Below are positions 52,652 to 60,068 of a stretch of 64,000 bases of DNA, one piece after another. How positions within the stretch are numbered: the stretch's first letter is position 1; the number at the start of each line of letters is the position of its first letter. The translations under genes and the position numbers were made by a program. The notes below the pieces were generated by a model. That model was not told the DNA's origin and made no database searches. It worked only from the letters and a program-made list of their open reading frames with translations. The stretch spans positions 143,235 through 207,234 of the forward strand of contig CALEDR010000021.1 in assembly GCA_937949545.1 (NCBI GenBank), written 5' to 3'. Source of the DNA: an uncultured Phycisphaerae bacterium (lineage in GTDB: Bacteria > Planctomycetota > Phycisphaerae > Sedimentisphaerales > Anaerohalosphaeraceae).

Positions 52652-53305
52652 TCAGGCCGATTCGCCTTCTTCTTCCGTCGGCTTGCGCTCCGTAATAACT
52701 TCCGGCTCCTGAATCCCCTCCGCCGGGGCAGCCGCTTCTTCCGCTTCCCTGACCTTCGGCAGGTGGCACAGGCAAATCAGGGCGTCCGGATTGGTCTTCA
52801 ATACCACACCCGCCGGCAGCGCCACATCCCGGGCATGAATCATCTGGCCCAGTCCCAGCTCCTTGATGGACACCCCGATCACCTCCGGTATGTCCGTGAC
52901 AGCGCATTCCACTTCCAGATGGTCCAGCATCTGGTCCACAATTCCGCCCTCGTGCGTGCCTTTGGCCGTCCCGCGAAGCTCCAGCGGCACCGTCACCGTC
53001 ACCCGCTCCGTCAGGTCCACACGCATCAGGTCCGCATGGATAATCTGCCTGCCCAGATGGTCATACTGCAAATCCTTCACCAGAAGGGTCTGTTTTCCTT
53101 CGGGCAGCTTCACCTCAAAAATCCGGTGTCCGTGATGCAGGGCTTCCACAAAATCGTGCGCATTGAGCGAGATACAGACCGGCTCCTGTCCGTGCCCGTA
53201 CACAATAGCCGGCAGTTTGCCGACCTTCCGGTCCCGAAGCCGTCGGGCCGCTTTGCTGCCTTTCTGCTGCCGAATTTCTGCCTCTAACGTCATCAACTCT
53301 GCCAT
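52652..53305 (-). CDS. rplY: 50S ribosomal protein L25/general stress protein Ctc
   Basis: This 217-residue long-form L25 (CTC family) binds 5S rRNA. The N-terminal part has EIRQQKGSKAARRLRDRKVG, LPAIVYGHG and LLVKDLQYDHLGRQIIHADL (in part). The C-terminal TL5-like beta domain contains PVPLELRGTAKG-type sequence and IHARDVALPAG. It ends in an acidic tail (PTEEEGESA). It lies between prs and pth, a frequent arrangement. Confidence 0.95.
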   Translation of the reverse strand: MAELMTLEAEIRQQKGSKAARRLRDRKVGKLPAIVYGHGQEPVCISLNAHDFVEALHHGHRIFEVKLPEGKQTLLVKDLQYDHLGRQIIHADLMRVDLTERVTVTVPLELRGTAKGTHEGGIVDQMLDHLEVECAVTDIPEVIGVSIKELGLGQMIHARDVALPAGVVLKTNPDALICLCHLPKVREAEEAAAPAEGIQEPEVITERKPTEEEGESA

Positions 53306-53368
53306 ACATGTCCTCTCTGTCTTTGCCGGCAGGCAGGACTGCTCAGCCGCTTCCCGCCCGCCTTTGTC

Positions 53369-54322
53369 TTACTCAATTCCGTTAAACAAACCGCTGACGG
53401 ACAGATTCAGATGAATTCGCCGGACCGCTTCCCCCAGCAGGTCCGCCACACTCAGCACCGTCAGATTTTTCAGCACATTTCCTTTGGTCCCCAGCGGAAC
53501 ACTGTCGGTCACAATCACCTCATCCAGCGGCGCCTTCGGCAGACGCTCCATCGCCGGTTCCGCCAGCACCCCATGCGTCGCCCCGGCGATAATCCGGCAT
53601 GCCCCGCGCTGCTTGAGCAGCTCCGCCGCCCCGCAAATCGTTCCGCCCGTGGTAATCATATCATCGCACATCACAATATTCCGCCCTTCCACCTCCCCGA
53701 TAATCTCCCCGCAGACAATCTCCGAACCGCTTACGCGGCGCTTGTGAATAATTGCTAAATCCGCCCCCAGCTTCTGGGCATACCGCGCCGCTTTTTTCAT
53801 ATTCCCCACATCCGGCGCCACAACCGTCAGTTTTTCCATCTGCTTGCTCTTAAGATAGTTGGCAATCACCGGCTCAGCCGTCAGATGGTCCACCGGAATA
53901 TCAAAAAACCCCTGCAGCTGAGCCGCATGCAGATCCAGCGTCAGCACGCGATTGGCCCCGGAGGCGACAATCAGATTGGCCACCAGTTTGGCCGTAATCG
54001 GCACGCGCCCTTCATCTTTGCGGTCCTGACGGGCGTATCCGAAATACGGAATCACCGCCGTCACACGGGCTGCACTGGCCCGACGCAGGCAGTCCAGAAA
54101 AATCAGCAGCTCCATCAGATTCTCATCCACCGGCTTGCTGACCGGCTGCACCACAAAACAGTCCGTCCCGCGAACATCCGTTTCCAGTTTGATAATCTTT
54201 TCGCTGTCCGGAAACCGCCAGATGCGCGCCTTGCCCGGCTCCTGCTGCAGATACCGGCAAATCCCTTCCGTCAATTCCGGATGACTGGTCCCGCCGAAGA
54301 CAAGCAGCGGATGATGAATCAT
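53369..54322 (-). CDS. prs: Ribose-phosphate pyrophosphokinase
   Basis: This 317-residue enzyme makes PRPP for nucleotide, His and Trp synthesis. Motifs are FPDSEKIIKLETDVRG, the pyrophosphate loop YFGYARQDRKDE, LTLDLHAAQLQGFFDIPVDH and the PRPP-binding VMCDDMITTGGTI. The start at 54322 follows GGAGG by seven bases. It overlaps the glmU-like gene by four bases, so both are translated together. Confidence 0.96.
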   Translation of the reverse strand: MIHHPLLVFGGTSHPELTEGICRYLQQEPGKARIWRFPDSEKIIKLETDVRGTDCFVVQPVSKPVDENLMELLIFLDCLRRASAARVTAVIPYFGYARQDRKDEGRVPITAKLVANLIVASGANRVLTLDLHAAQLQGFFDIPVDHLTAEPVIANYLKSKQMEKLTVVAPDVGNMKKAARYAQKLGADLAIIHKRRVSGSEIVCGEIIGEVEGRNIVMCDDMITTGGTICGAAELLKQRGACRIIAGATHGVLAEPAMERLPKAPLDEVIVTDSVPLGTKGNVLKNLTVLSVADLLGEAVRRIHLNLSVSGLFNGIE

Positions 54323-55326
54323 CTCTGTCCCTCCATGGCAGCACGCTGACTGACTTGACCCAACGTTGTAAAAGCTTCCACCCGCCCACCGTCGCCCACC
54401 TGAGCACCCTCGCCCACATAGGCAAACGGCCCAATCCGGCAGCCCGACCCAATCCGCACCGCCCCGCGAATGCACGTAAACGGCTCGATGACCGTATCCC
54501 GGCCGATCTGCGCCCGATCATCAATCCACGTATTCGGCGGGTCCACAATCGTCACCCCCGAGGCCATCAGCCGATTCTGAATCCGCTGCTGCATAATCTT
54601 GCCCACAACGGCCAGCTGGGCACGGCTGTTGACTCCCATCGCATCTTCTTCCGCCACCGCCGTGACCGCCGTCGCCTTGTATCCTTCCGCCAGCAGCACA
54701 TGCAGCACATCCGTCAGATAATATTCTCCTTTGGCGTTGTTCGGACGAATCTTCTCCAGCCCCTTCAGCAGCAGCGGCGTCTGATAGCAGAAATACCCGG
54801 TGTTCACTTCCTGAATCTTCCGCTGCTCTTCGGTGCAGTCATTGTGCTCCACAATCCCCTGAATATTGCCGTAGGCATCCCGCACAATCCGCCCGTAGCC
54901 GCTCGGGTCTTTCAGCACCGCCGTCGCCACCGTCACCGCCGACTTCTCCGACAGGTGCTTGTCCAGCAGAATCTCCAGCGTCTCTTTGCGAATCAGCGGC
55001 GCATCCCCGCACAGCACCATCGTATACCCGTCAAACCCCTCCAGATGCTTGCGGCAGCACATCACCGCATGCCCGGTCCCCCGCTGCTCGGGCTGCTCAA
55101 CAAACTCCAAATCCGGCTGCCCCTGATACCGGCGGAGGATCTGTTCCTTCCCATACCCGACAACCACATAAATCCGTCGCACCCCCACGCCGCGGCAGGC
55201 GTCCAGCACATAATCCAGCATCGGACGTCCGCACACCTCATGCAGCACTTTCGGCAGACGGGTATTCATCCGGGTGCTCTGACCCGCCGCCAAAACTATC
55301 GCCGCATATTCCGCTTTATGGTTCAC
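54319..55326 (-). CDS. glmU: GlmU-type UDP-GlcNAc pyrophosphorylase lacking the acetyltransferase half
   Basis: This 335-residue protein has the GlmU uridylyltransferase domain (IVLAAGQSTRMNTRLPKVLH, EQRGTGHAVMCC, LCGDAPLI, NTGYFCY). From about residue 255 a short hexapeptide helix follows (VDPPNTWIDDRAQIGRDTVI), but it ends after about four coils, before the region that carries the acetyltransferase active site in the usual 450-residue GlmU. It should form UDP-GlcNAc from GlcNAc-1-phosphate. The acetylation of glucosamine-1-phosphate must be done by another protein. Confidence 0.9.
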   Translation of the reverse strand: MNHKAEYAAIVLAAGQSTRMNTRLPKVLHEVCGRPMLDYVLDACRGVGVRRIYVVVGYGKEQILRRYQGQPDLEFVEQPEQRGTGHAVMCCRKHLEGFDGYTMVLCGDAPLIRKETLEILLDKHLSEKSAVTVATAVLKDPSGYGRIVRDAYGNIQGIVEHNDCTEEQRKIQEVNTGYFCYQTPLLLKGLEKIRPNNAKGEYYLTDVLHVLLAEGYKATAVTAVAEEDAMGVNSRAQLAVVGKIMQQRIQNRLMASGVTIVDPPNTWIDDRAQIGRDTVIEPFTCIRGAVRIGSGCRIGPFAYVGEGAQVGDGGRVEAFTTLGQVSQRAAMEGQR

Positions 55327-55360
55327 TGTTCAGCCTTCTCTCTTTCCTTGGTATTCTTAA

Positions 55361-55432
55361 CTACCCGGCCTGGACTCGAACCAGGAATAAGAGGACCAAA
55401 ACCTCTTGTGTTACCGATTACACCACCGGGTA
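55361..55432 (-). tRNA. tRNA-Gln (anticodon UUG)
   Basis: The minus strand folds as a cloverleaf: acceptor stem TACCCGG/CCGGGTA, D arm GTGTAATCGGTAAC, anticodon stem AGAGG/CCTCT with loop TTTTGGT (UUG), T arm CTGGTTCGAGTCCAG. It is 72 bases with the discriminator; CCA is not encoded. Confidence 0.95.
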
Positions 55433-55450
55433 TCGCCTGCACACGGCAAG

Positions 55451-55477
55451 ATTATACCTCGCCTGCCGTTTCGACAA
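55451..55477 (-). promoter_or_regulatory. Promoter of tRNA-Gln(UUG)
   Basis: On the minus strand TATAAT (55451-55456) lies 15-16 bases after a TTGTCG-like -35 box (55472-55477). The predicted start is a few bases before the tRNA. It suggests the tRNA is transcribed separately from the RNA upstream. Confidence 0.5.
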
Positions 55478-55479
55478 AA

Positions 55480-55675
55480 GAAAAGTCCTCTTCGGGCACC
55501 GAAACCGTTCATGTAAGCCGCAGTATCCGCTTTCGAAGCAGACCGACCGGACCCTGCCACGGGCTTGAGCTGACCATGCTGCGAACCTATCAGCCCCACG
55601 TTTTCCCGTCCTCTGAGTCTTTGAGACAGACCCTTCAGACGGCTCTTAGACCTACCCACCAGGCAGAGCAGTAGA
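55480..55675 (-). ncRNA. Unidentified structured RNA with its own promoter (6S-like size)
   Basis: The minus strand has a strong promoter at 55681-55708 and no reading frame in the following 195 bases. The RNA has several stems: GGGCTGA with TCAGCTC, GGGTCT with AGACTC, TCTGCTT with AAGCGGA, and TAAG..CCG with CGGCTTA closing a larger branch. The 3' end falls near TTTTCTTTT, next to a TTCGG/CCGAA hairpin. Length and isolation fit 6S RNA, but the single long rod expected for 6S is not obvious. It is not SRP, tmRNA or RNase P as far as I can tell. Confidence 0.45.
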
Positions 55676-55680
55676 AAAAC

Positions 55681-55708
55681 ACTATACAATTCCTTTTTCT
55701 TTTTTCAA
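55681..55708 (-). promoter_or_regulatory. Sigma70-type promoter of the 55480-55675 RNA
   Basis: On the minus strand TTGAAA (55703-55708) and TATAGT (55681-55686) are 16 bases apart. A start near 55675 is predicted. Nothing else in the neighbourhood requires a promoter facing this way, because the tRNA has its own. Confidence 0.65.
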
Positions 55709-55953
55709 GACCAAAGAGAAAAAATTTACCATACTATATAGATATATATTGTCTTGTACTTCCCACCCAAGTATCATCGTTCTTGTATAATTTTATCCGA
55801 AAGGTTTCACGAAGGAGGAAAACGGGAATCCGTCTTGTTAGGCAGATTCTTACATTCCAAATTCCTGCAATAAATACCTGCCCAAAAACATCTATGGAGA
55901 TGTCGGAATGGAAACCAACGTGTAAAAAATTTTTTTTGGAAAGGAACTGTTTT

Positions 55954-56550
55954 ATGAAAAAAACACTCACAGCCCTGACACTTCTTACGATTGTAGCTCT
56001 CTTTGCCGTCCCGTCTTTTTCCCAGCAGGGCCAGGGACAGGGCCCGGAAGGCAGAGGCCAGCGGCGCGGCGGTCCGGCAGGCCAGATGGAAGCCGGCCCG
56101 GCAGGCGGACCCGGGCAGCAAATGGGAGCCAGAGACCCCGAACAAATGCGCCAGATGCTCCAGGAAAGACAAATCCAGCGCGCCAGACAAGCCCTTAATC
56201 CCACCGATGAACAATGGGCGAAAATTGAACCCGCTCTTAAGAAAGTAATCACACTCACCCAGCAAACCAACATGGCCGGCTTCCCCGGACAGGCCTTCGG
56301 CAGAGCCCAGCGGCAGGAAGGGCAAGCCGAACAGGAAGAAGAGCAGACAGCTCTTGCCAAGGCCCGTCGGGAACTCCGCACCGCGATTAACAGCGGAAAT
56401 GCTGACACAATCAAGGCCAAACTCGAGGCCTTCCGCAAAGCCCGCGAAGAGGCCCTTAAGCAGCTGGCTGACGCCAAGAAAGAACTGAAGGCACAACTGA
56501 CGACCCCTCAGCAGGAAGCTGAATTAGCTTTGATGGGCTACATTGACTAA
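55954..56550 (+). CDS. Exported Gln/Arg-rich protein, Spy/CpxP-like
   Basis: This 198-residue precursor has a signal peptide (TALTLLTIVALFAVPSFS, cleavage near residue 23). A low-complexity Gly/Gln/Pro stretch follows (about 24-60), then a helical region with the LTPEQ-like motif LNPTDEQWAKIEPALKKV and long charged helices (LEAFRKAREEALKQLADAKK). This resembles the Spy/CpxP family of periplasmic chaperone or metal-stress proteins. GGAAAGGA precedes the ATG at 55954, and a TATAAT box at 55786-55791 may be its promoter. A strong terminator follows. The exact role is unknown. Confidence 0.75.
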   Translation: MKKTLTALTLLTIVALFAVPSFSQQGQGQGPEGRGQRRGGPAGQMEAGPAGGPGQQMGARDPEQMRQMLQERQIQRARQALNPTDEQWAKIEPALKKVITLTQQTNMAGFPGQAFGRAQRQEGQAEQEEEQTALAKARRELRTAINSGNADTIKAKLEAFRKAREEALKQLADAKKELKAQLTTPQQEAELALMGYID

Positions 56551-56574
56551 ATTTTCCCTCGGCAAAGGATGCCG

Positions 56575-56612
56575 AAAACGGCAGGCGGTTTTTTTTCCGC
56601 CTGCCGTTTTTT
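56575..56612 (+). terminator. Strong rho-independent terminator
   Basis: AACGGCAGGCGG pairs with CCGCCTGCCGTT (12 base pairs) across eight T, followed by TTTTTT. It lies 27 bases after the Spy-like gene stop. Confidence 0.92.
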
Positions 56613-56695
56613 AACAGCACCTTTTCCCATTCAAAACGTACTTTTGTTTCATACCGATAACATTCAAAAACAAACTCATTTAGAAAAGAACAACC

Positions 56696-56914
56696 ATGAA
56701 ATCTTTACTGAAGAAACTCGCTGTGCTTTGTCTGGTTTTGGTGCTCGCTTCAGCCAGCTGGGCCGGATGCTGCAAAAGCAAATCGGATGACTCGGCCTGC
56801 GGCGATAACAAAAAAGCCTGCGAAAAGAAAGATAAAGAATGCAAACAAGAAAATAAGTCGGACTGCCAGAAAAAAAATCAGGGAGATGAAGGAACCTCCG
56901 ACAAAGCCGCCTAA
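56696..56914 (+). CDS. Small secreted Cys/Lys-rich protein
   Basis: This 72-residue precursor has a signal sequence (LAVLCLVLVLASASWAG) that could also be a lipobox ending at the first Cys of AGCC. The mature part has six Cys within 33 residues, spaced by Lys, Asp and Glu, and no hydrophobic core. It may bind metal or be disulfide-linked. A short gene with its own terminator and good signal is likely real, but the Shine-Dalgarno is weak. I do not recognise a family. Confidence 0.6.
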   Translation: MKSLLKKLAVLCLVLVLASASWAGCCKSKSDDSACGDNKKACEKKDKECKQENKSDCQKKNQGDEGTSDKAA

Positions 56915-56944
56915 ACCACGAATCCTGCTGAAAAACACCCATAC

Positions 56945-56984
56945 AACAGTCAATCCTGCCTCAAAGCAGGGGTGACTGTTTTTT
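56945..56984. terminator. Terminator between the Cys-rich gene and dus
   Basis: AACAGTCA and TGACTGTT with inner CCTGC and GCAGG form a stem closed by a six-base loop, followed by TTTT. It ends the small Cys-rich gene on the plus strand and overlaps the dus stop codon on the minus strand. Confidence 0.8.
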
Positions 56985-57957
56985 AGGGATAAAACTCCGC
57001 AAAAACCTGCTGAATCTGCTCCAAGGATTTGGCCTTCATCATCGCCATCATCACTTGTTTCCGTTGCGGATGCCGTCGGCAGTACCCCGCCGCAAACTTG
57101 CGAAAATACGGAATCGCCTTCCGGGCCGGCCAGAAATCCAGTATCATCCTCAAGTGCTCCAGCATCACGGCCCTCTGCTCCTCAATCGTCGGCGGCTCCG
57201 GAACCGCACGACCTTCCCACAACGCCCGAATCTCCGGAAAGATCCACGGATTACCGATCGCCCCCCGCGCCACGATAACCCCATCAACCCCGCTGCTTTC
57301 CAATCGCTCAACCGCCGTCTGGGCCTTCAGAACATCTCCGCTGCCGAACACACACAGCCCAGGAAATCGCCTCTTGACTTCCGCAATCCTCTCCCAGTCC
57401 GCTGCCCCTTTGTATTTCTGCTCCACCGTGCGGCCGTGAATCGCCACCATCAAAACCCCGTCCCGGAACGCATTCTCGCAAATCGTCCAAAAATCCTCCT
57501 GAGACGCCTCCGACGAATCAAACCCAATCCGAATCTTCAAAAACACAGGACACTTCACCGACTCCCGGGTCCGCAGATATGCCTCTCGAACCACAGCGGG
57601 CTTCTGCATCAGATAGCCGCCGCGCTCTCGACGCAGCACCTTCGGGACCGGACAGGCAAAATTCAAATCAATGATATCATACCCCGCCCTCTCAAAAATC
57701 GCCGCCGACTGCGCCATCACCTCCGGCTCATTGCCCATAATTTGGGCAGCCACCGGATGCTCCTCCTCCGAAAATGGATAAAACTGTTTCTGTCGGCTGG
57801 CCTTCGGATGAAGGGCTATCCGGTCCAGCATCACACCCGTAAACACCAGCGGACAGCCGAACCGCCTCGCCAAGATCCGCATCGGATGATCCGTATAACC
57901 CGACAGCGCCGCCTGAACAAACGGCATATCCAATCGAATGGACCCAAATTGAAGCAT
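56983..57957 (-). CDS. dus: tRNA-dihydrouridine synthase
   Basis: This 324-residue flavoenzyme reduces uridine to dihydrouridine in tRNA D loops. The TIM barrel has PFVQAALSGYTDHPMR at the start, VAAQIMGNEP, and the active-site Cys102 in DLNFACPVPKVL, where A replaces the usual Gly of NxGCP. KIRIGFD, IHGRTVEQKY and IVARGAIGNPWIF follow. The length is normal. The paralog subtype (A, B or C) cannot be set. The start has only a weak ribosome site. Confidence 0.93.
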   Translation of the reverse strand: MLQFGSIRLDMPFVQAALSGYTDHPMRILARRFGCPLVFTGVMLDRIALHPKASRQKQFYPFSEEEHPVAAQIMGNEPEVMAQSAAIFERAGYDIIDLNFACPVPKVLRRERGGYLMQKPAVVREAYLRTRESVKCPVFLKIRIGFDSSEASQEDFWTICENAFRDGVLMVAIHGRTVEQKYKGAADWERIAEVKRRFPGLCVFGSGDVLKAQTAVERLESSGVDGVIVARGAIGNPWIFPEIRALWEGRAVPEPPTIEEQRAVMLEHLRMILDFWPARKAIPYFRKFAAGYCRRHPQRKQVMMAMMKAKSLEQIQQVFAEFYP

Positions 57958-58059
57958 AAAAAAACAGCTTCTTTTCCCTATCTATCCCCTTGTAAAAGAC
58001 TTACAACCTTCTCCCCTCCCCATTCCACCCAAAATCCTCACAAAAAAACCTTCTCCTTG

Positions 58060-58088
58060 TTGACGGAAGCCATTTTTGTCGATACTAT
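58060..58088 (+). promoter_or_regulatory. Promoter of tRNA-Gln(CUG)
   Basis: TTGACG (58060-58065) and TACTAT (58083-58088) are 17 bases apart, with the tRNA beginning 13 bases later. Confidence 0.7.
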
Positions 58089-58101
58089 CCCTCTCTTGCG
58101 T

Positions 58102-58172
58102 TGGCCCGTAGTGTAATGGTAGCACAAATGACTCTGGATCATTTAGTCGGGGTTCGAGTCCCTGCGGGCCAG
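58102..58172 (+). tRNA. tRNA-Gln (anticodon CUG)
   Basis: The cloverleaf has acceptor stem TGGCCCG/CGGGCCA, D arm GTGTAATGGTAGC, anticodon stem AATGA/TCATT with loop CTCTGGA (CUG), and T arm TCGGGGTTCGAGTCCCTG. It is 71 bases with the discriminator G; CCA is not encoded. With the UUG isoacceptor 2.7 kb away, both Gln codons are read. Confidence 0.95.
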
Positions 58173-58185
58173 TGGACGGGGTCGC

Positions 58186-59616
58186 TTATTCCAAATACAC
58201 CGTATCTCCCGGCCGGATAGGCGGGACTTTATGAATATTGGCCGTTACATCCTCGGCCGTTAAAGCAAACGAAGGGGCCATCTCCAGCACACAATCCAAC
58301 CGACCGTCTGCTGTACGCGGCACTTGTACGCCGGCCTTTTCCAGCCACGCTGCTGCTCGCTCCATCATCATCCGCTCCGTTACCGACGGACTGTCCTCTC
58401 CGGATGCGTTCTTGACCGGGGCAAACTCTTCCCTGCGAATCGTCTGAAGAATCACAGACTTTTCCGACAGCGGCAAAGCATCAAAAATAAAGGTTTCCAA
58501 TTTAATCCCGCAGGGTTTATCCGGATTCACCTTTTTGCCGGTCGCCAAATCAATATGAGGAATCTTCTTGACCGCCCGATGCAGCGGCAGGGCAAAATCC
58601 CCATCCGCATTCAGATGCTCGACAAACTTCAGACTGAGGATATGAATCGCTATCGAACCCAGTTCAAAGATCAGGGAGCCGTCCGGATTCCTCCGATGGG
58701 CCTGCTCATCCGGCAAATCGCTGTATTCAATCACCGTCACACGGCCGTTTACCAGACAGAAATTGCCCACTTTTTCCAGCGGATGCGCCTTGATAAGGGC
58801 CTTCGAGGACATCCCGGCCCCTTCCATCACATGCAGTCCGAGGAAGAGCGGGTCAAACACCTGCACCAGCGGATTGTCAATCTGCCAATAGCTCAAATAG
58901 TCCACCCCCCGCTTTTTCATTTCCGCCAGCACCCCGGAGCTGTAAAGGGCCTTCAGACTGCCCCCATGCCCATCCGGACTGACGGCAATCGTGTCTTTTT
59001 CCGCCAAGAATACCCGACCCTCAAAATCGAAATTCGGCAGTGTCCCTTGCTGAAACAGAAAAACCGTATCTTTCCCGAGCCCAAAGTAGTCATTGGCCTC
59101 GAACGTCTCGACCGTTTCCTTATGATTAAGCGGGCTGGTCATAATCAGCCACGGCAGGACCGCCCCATATTTCTTTCGTGCAGCTGCAACTGACTCCGCA
59201 AAAATCCGAAATAACGTCTTTTTCTTGATAGGAGATATCGGATAATTCCCCTTCGGACCGTCAAATCCCAGTCGTGTCCCCTGCCCGCCGGCGACTACAA
59301 ACCCCGCTACTTTCCCTTCTCGAAGCAGTTTTTCCCCAATTTGCCTCGCTTGAGCATATTTTTTTTCCTGTTCGGGACTCTGCGGAATGGGAGGATATGA
59401 TGGAGCTGGCTCAAACTCCGTCGGCACAACTAAGGGCTTTTCATTCTTAACCGTCTCTCGTACCCATCGTGGTATATTCCGGACATCCAGCTGCTGAATT
59501 TGTTCCAGCAGCCGCCTCTGCTGCTCCTGGGTCAGTTCATCCCAAAACGTCAGCAAATGCCCCTGACCGATTTCTTTCAAAAGTCGCCTGGCTTTGTCTC
59601 CATCTATTGCTTTCAT
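58186..59616 (-). CDS. UDP-sugar pyrophosphorylase of the eukaryotic UAP/AGX type
   Basis: This 476-residue protein has the UDPGP/AGX signature VVAGGQGTRLGFDGPKGNYP near residue 110, then LIMTSPLNHKETVE, FLFQQGTLPNFD, SPDGHGGSLKALYSSG and WQIDNPLVQVFDP. These are the substrate loops of UDP-N-acetylhexosamine pyrophosphorylases of the UAP1/AGX family rather than GalU or GlmU. It would join UTP with HexNAc-1-phosphate or a related sugar phosphate. AAGGA precedes the ATG. With the truncated GlmU 3 kb away, the window encodes two enzymes that may make the same product. Confidence 0.88.
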   Translation of the reverse strand: MKAIDGDKARRLLKEIGQGHLLTFWDELTQEQQRRLLEQIQQLDVRNIPRWVRETVKNEKPLVVPTEFEPAPSYPPIPQSPEQEKKYAQARQIGEKLLREGKVAGFVVAGGQGTRLGFDGPKGNYPISPIKKKTLFRIFAESVAAARKKYGAVLPWLIMTSPLNHKETVETFEANDYFGLGKDTVFLFQQGTLPNFDFEGRVFLAEKDTIAVSPDGHGGSLKALYSSGVLAEMKKRGVDYLSYWQIDNPLVQVFDPLFLGLHVMEGAGMSSKALIKAHPLEKVGNFCLVNGRVTVIEYSDLPDEQAHRRNPDGSLIFELGSIAIHILSLKFVEHLNADGDFALPLHRAVKKIPHIDLATGKKVNPDKPCGIKLETFIFDALPLSEKSVILQTIRREEFAPVKNASGEDSPSVTERMMMERAAAWLEKAGVQVPRTADGRLDCVLEMAPSFALTAEDVTANIHKVPPIRPGDTVYLE

Positions 59617-59731
59617 AAAAAATCCTTTTCGAAACTTTTTCAGAGAACGGCGTATTATAAAAAGTGAAGGCTTGTTTTCAAGAAGAGATTCAAATCCCCG
59701 CCCTAATGAAACAAAAAATAAAATTTTTTTA

Positions 59732-59761
59732 TTGACAAAATTTTGTTGTGTCCGGTATTAT
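59732..59761 (+). promoter_or_regulatory. Sigma70-type promoter of the long prepilin leader
   Basis: A perfect -35 box TTGACA (59732-59737) and -10 box TATTAT (59756-59761) are 18 bases apart. The start near 59768 gives an untranslated leader of about 300 bases before the ATG at 60069. AGAAAGG and CCTTTCT can pair within its first 90 bases. The 452-base gap 59617-60068 holds this promoter and the structured leader and no other gene. Confidence 0.7.
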
Positions 59762-59949
59762 GCCTATAGATGGGAAAGTAGGCAGAAAGGTATAATAACA
59801 AACAGCCATCATTTTTATATTTTTTTATATCAATTCACTCCTTTCTACCTGCCCCCTAAAAGCTGGTTTTTTTGAGTTTTGGCAGCATCAGGGAAAACAT
59901 CATCTTATGACTTCTTAATCCGTGCGCGATCCGGTCTAAAAAAACCGGC

Positions 59950-60047
59950 AAGATTTGCTCACAGAAAAGTGAAAAAAATCCCTGCGTAGGGGAAAACCCG
60001 CACTTATCGTAAGTGTTTTACCGGATGCGCTCTGTCGGGCAAATCTT
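59950..60047 (+). ncRNA. Structured leader RNA (candidate cis-regulatory element)
   Basis: AAGATTTGC (59950-59958) and GCAAATCTT (60039-60047) are perfect nine-base complements closing a 98-base domain. Inside are TCAC/GTGA, a TGC..GGG with CCC..GCA arm and a CACTTA/TAAGTG hairpin with loop TCG, giving a multi-branched junction. A CCGG/CCGG hairpin precedes it. The AAGGAG ribosome site of the prepilin gene lies nine bases after the closing stem. I do not recognise it as a c-di-GMP, SAM or other known riboswitch. Confidence 0.5.
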
Positions 60048-60068
60048 CAAATGTTAAGGAGAAATACG

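Noticed and set aside
55480..55675. tmRNA, SRP RNA or RNase P RNA
   Set aside because: The stretch GGGGCTGATAGG resembles the tmRNA start, but the tmRNA 3' end is absent. The SRP tetraloop domain (GGAAGGAAGCAGC type) and the RNase P GAGGAAAGTCC core are not present.
59950..60047. c-di-GMP riboswitch before the prepilin-like gene
   Set aside because: The CGCACAGGGCAAACC core and the tetraloop-receptor pattern of class I are missing, and class II features are not seen either.
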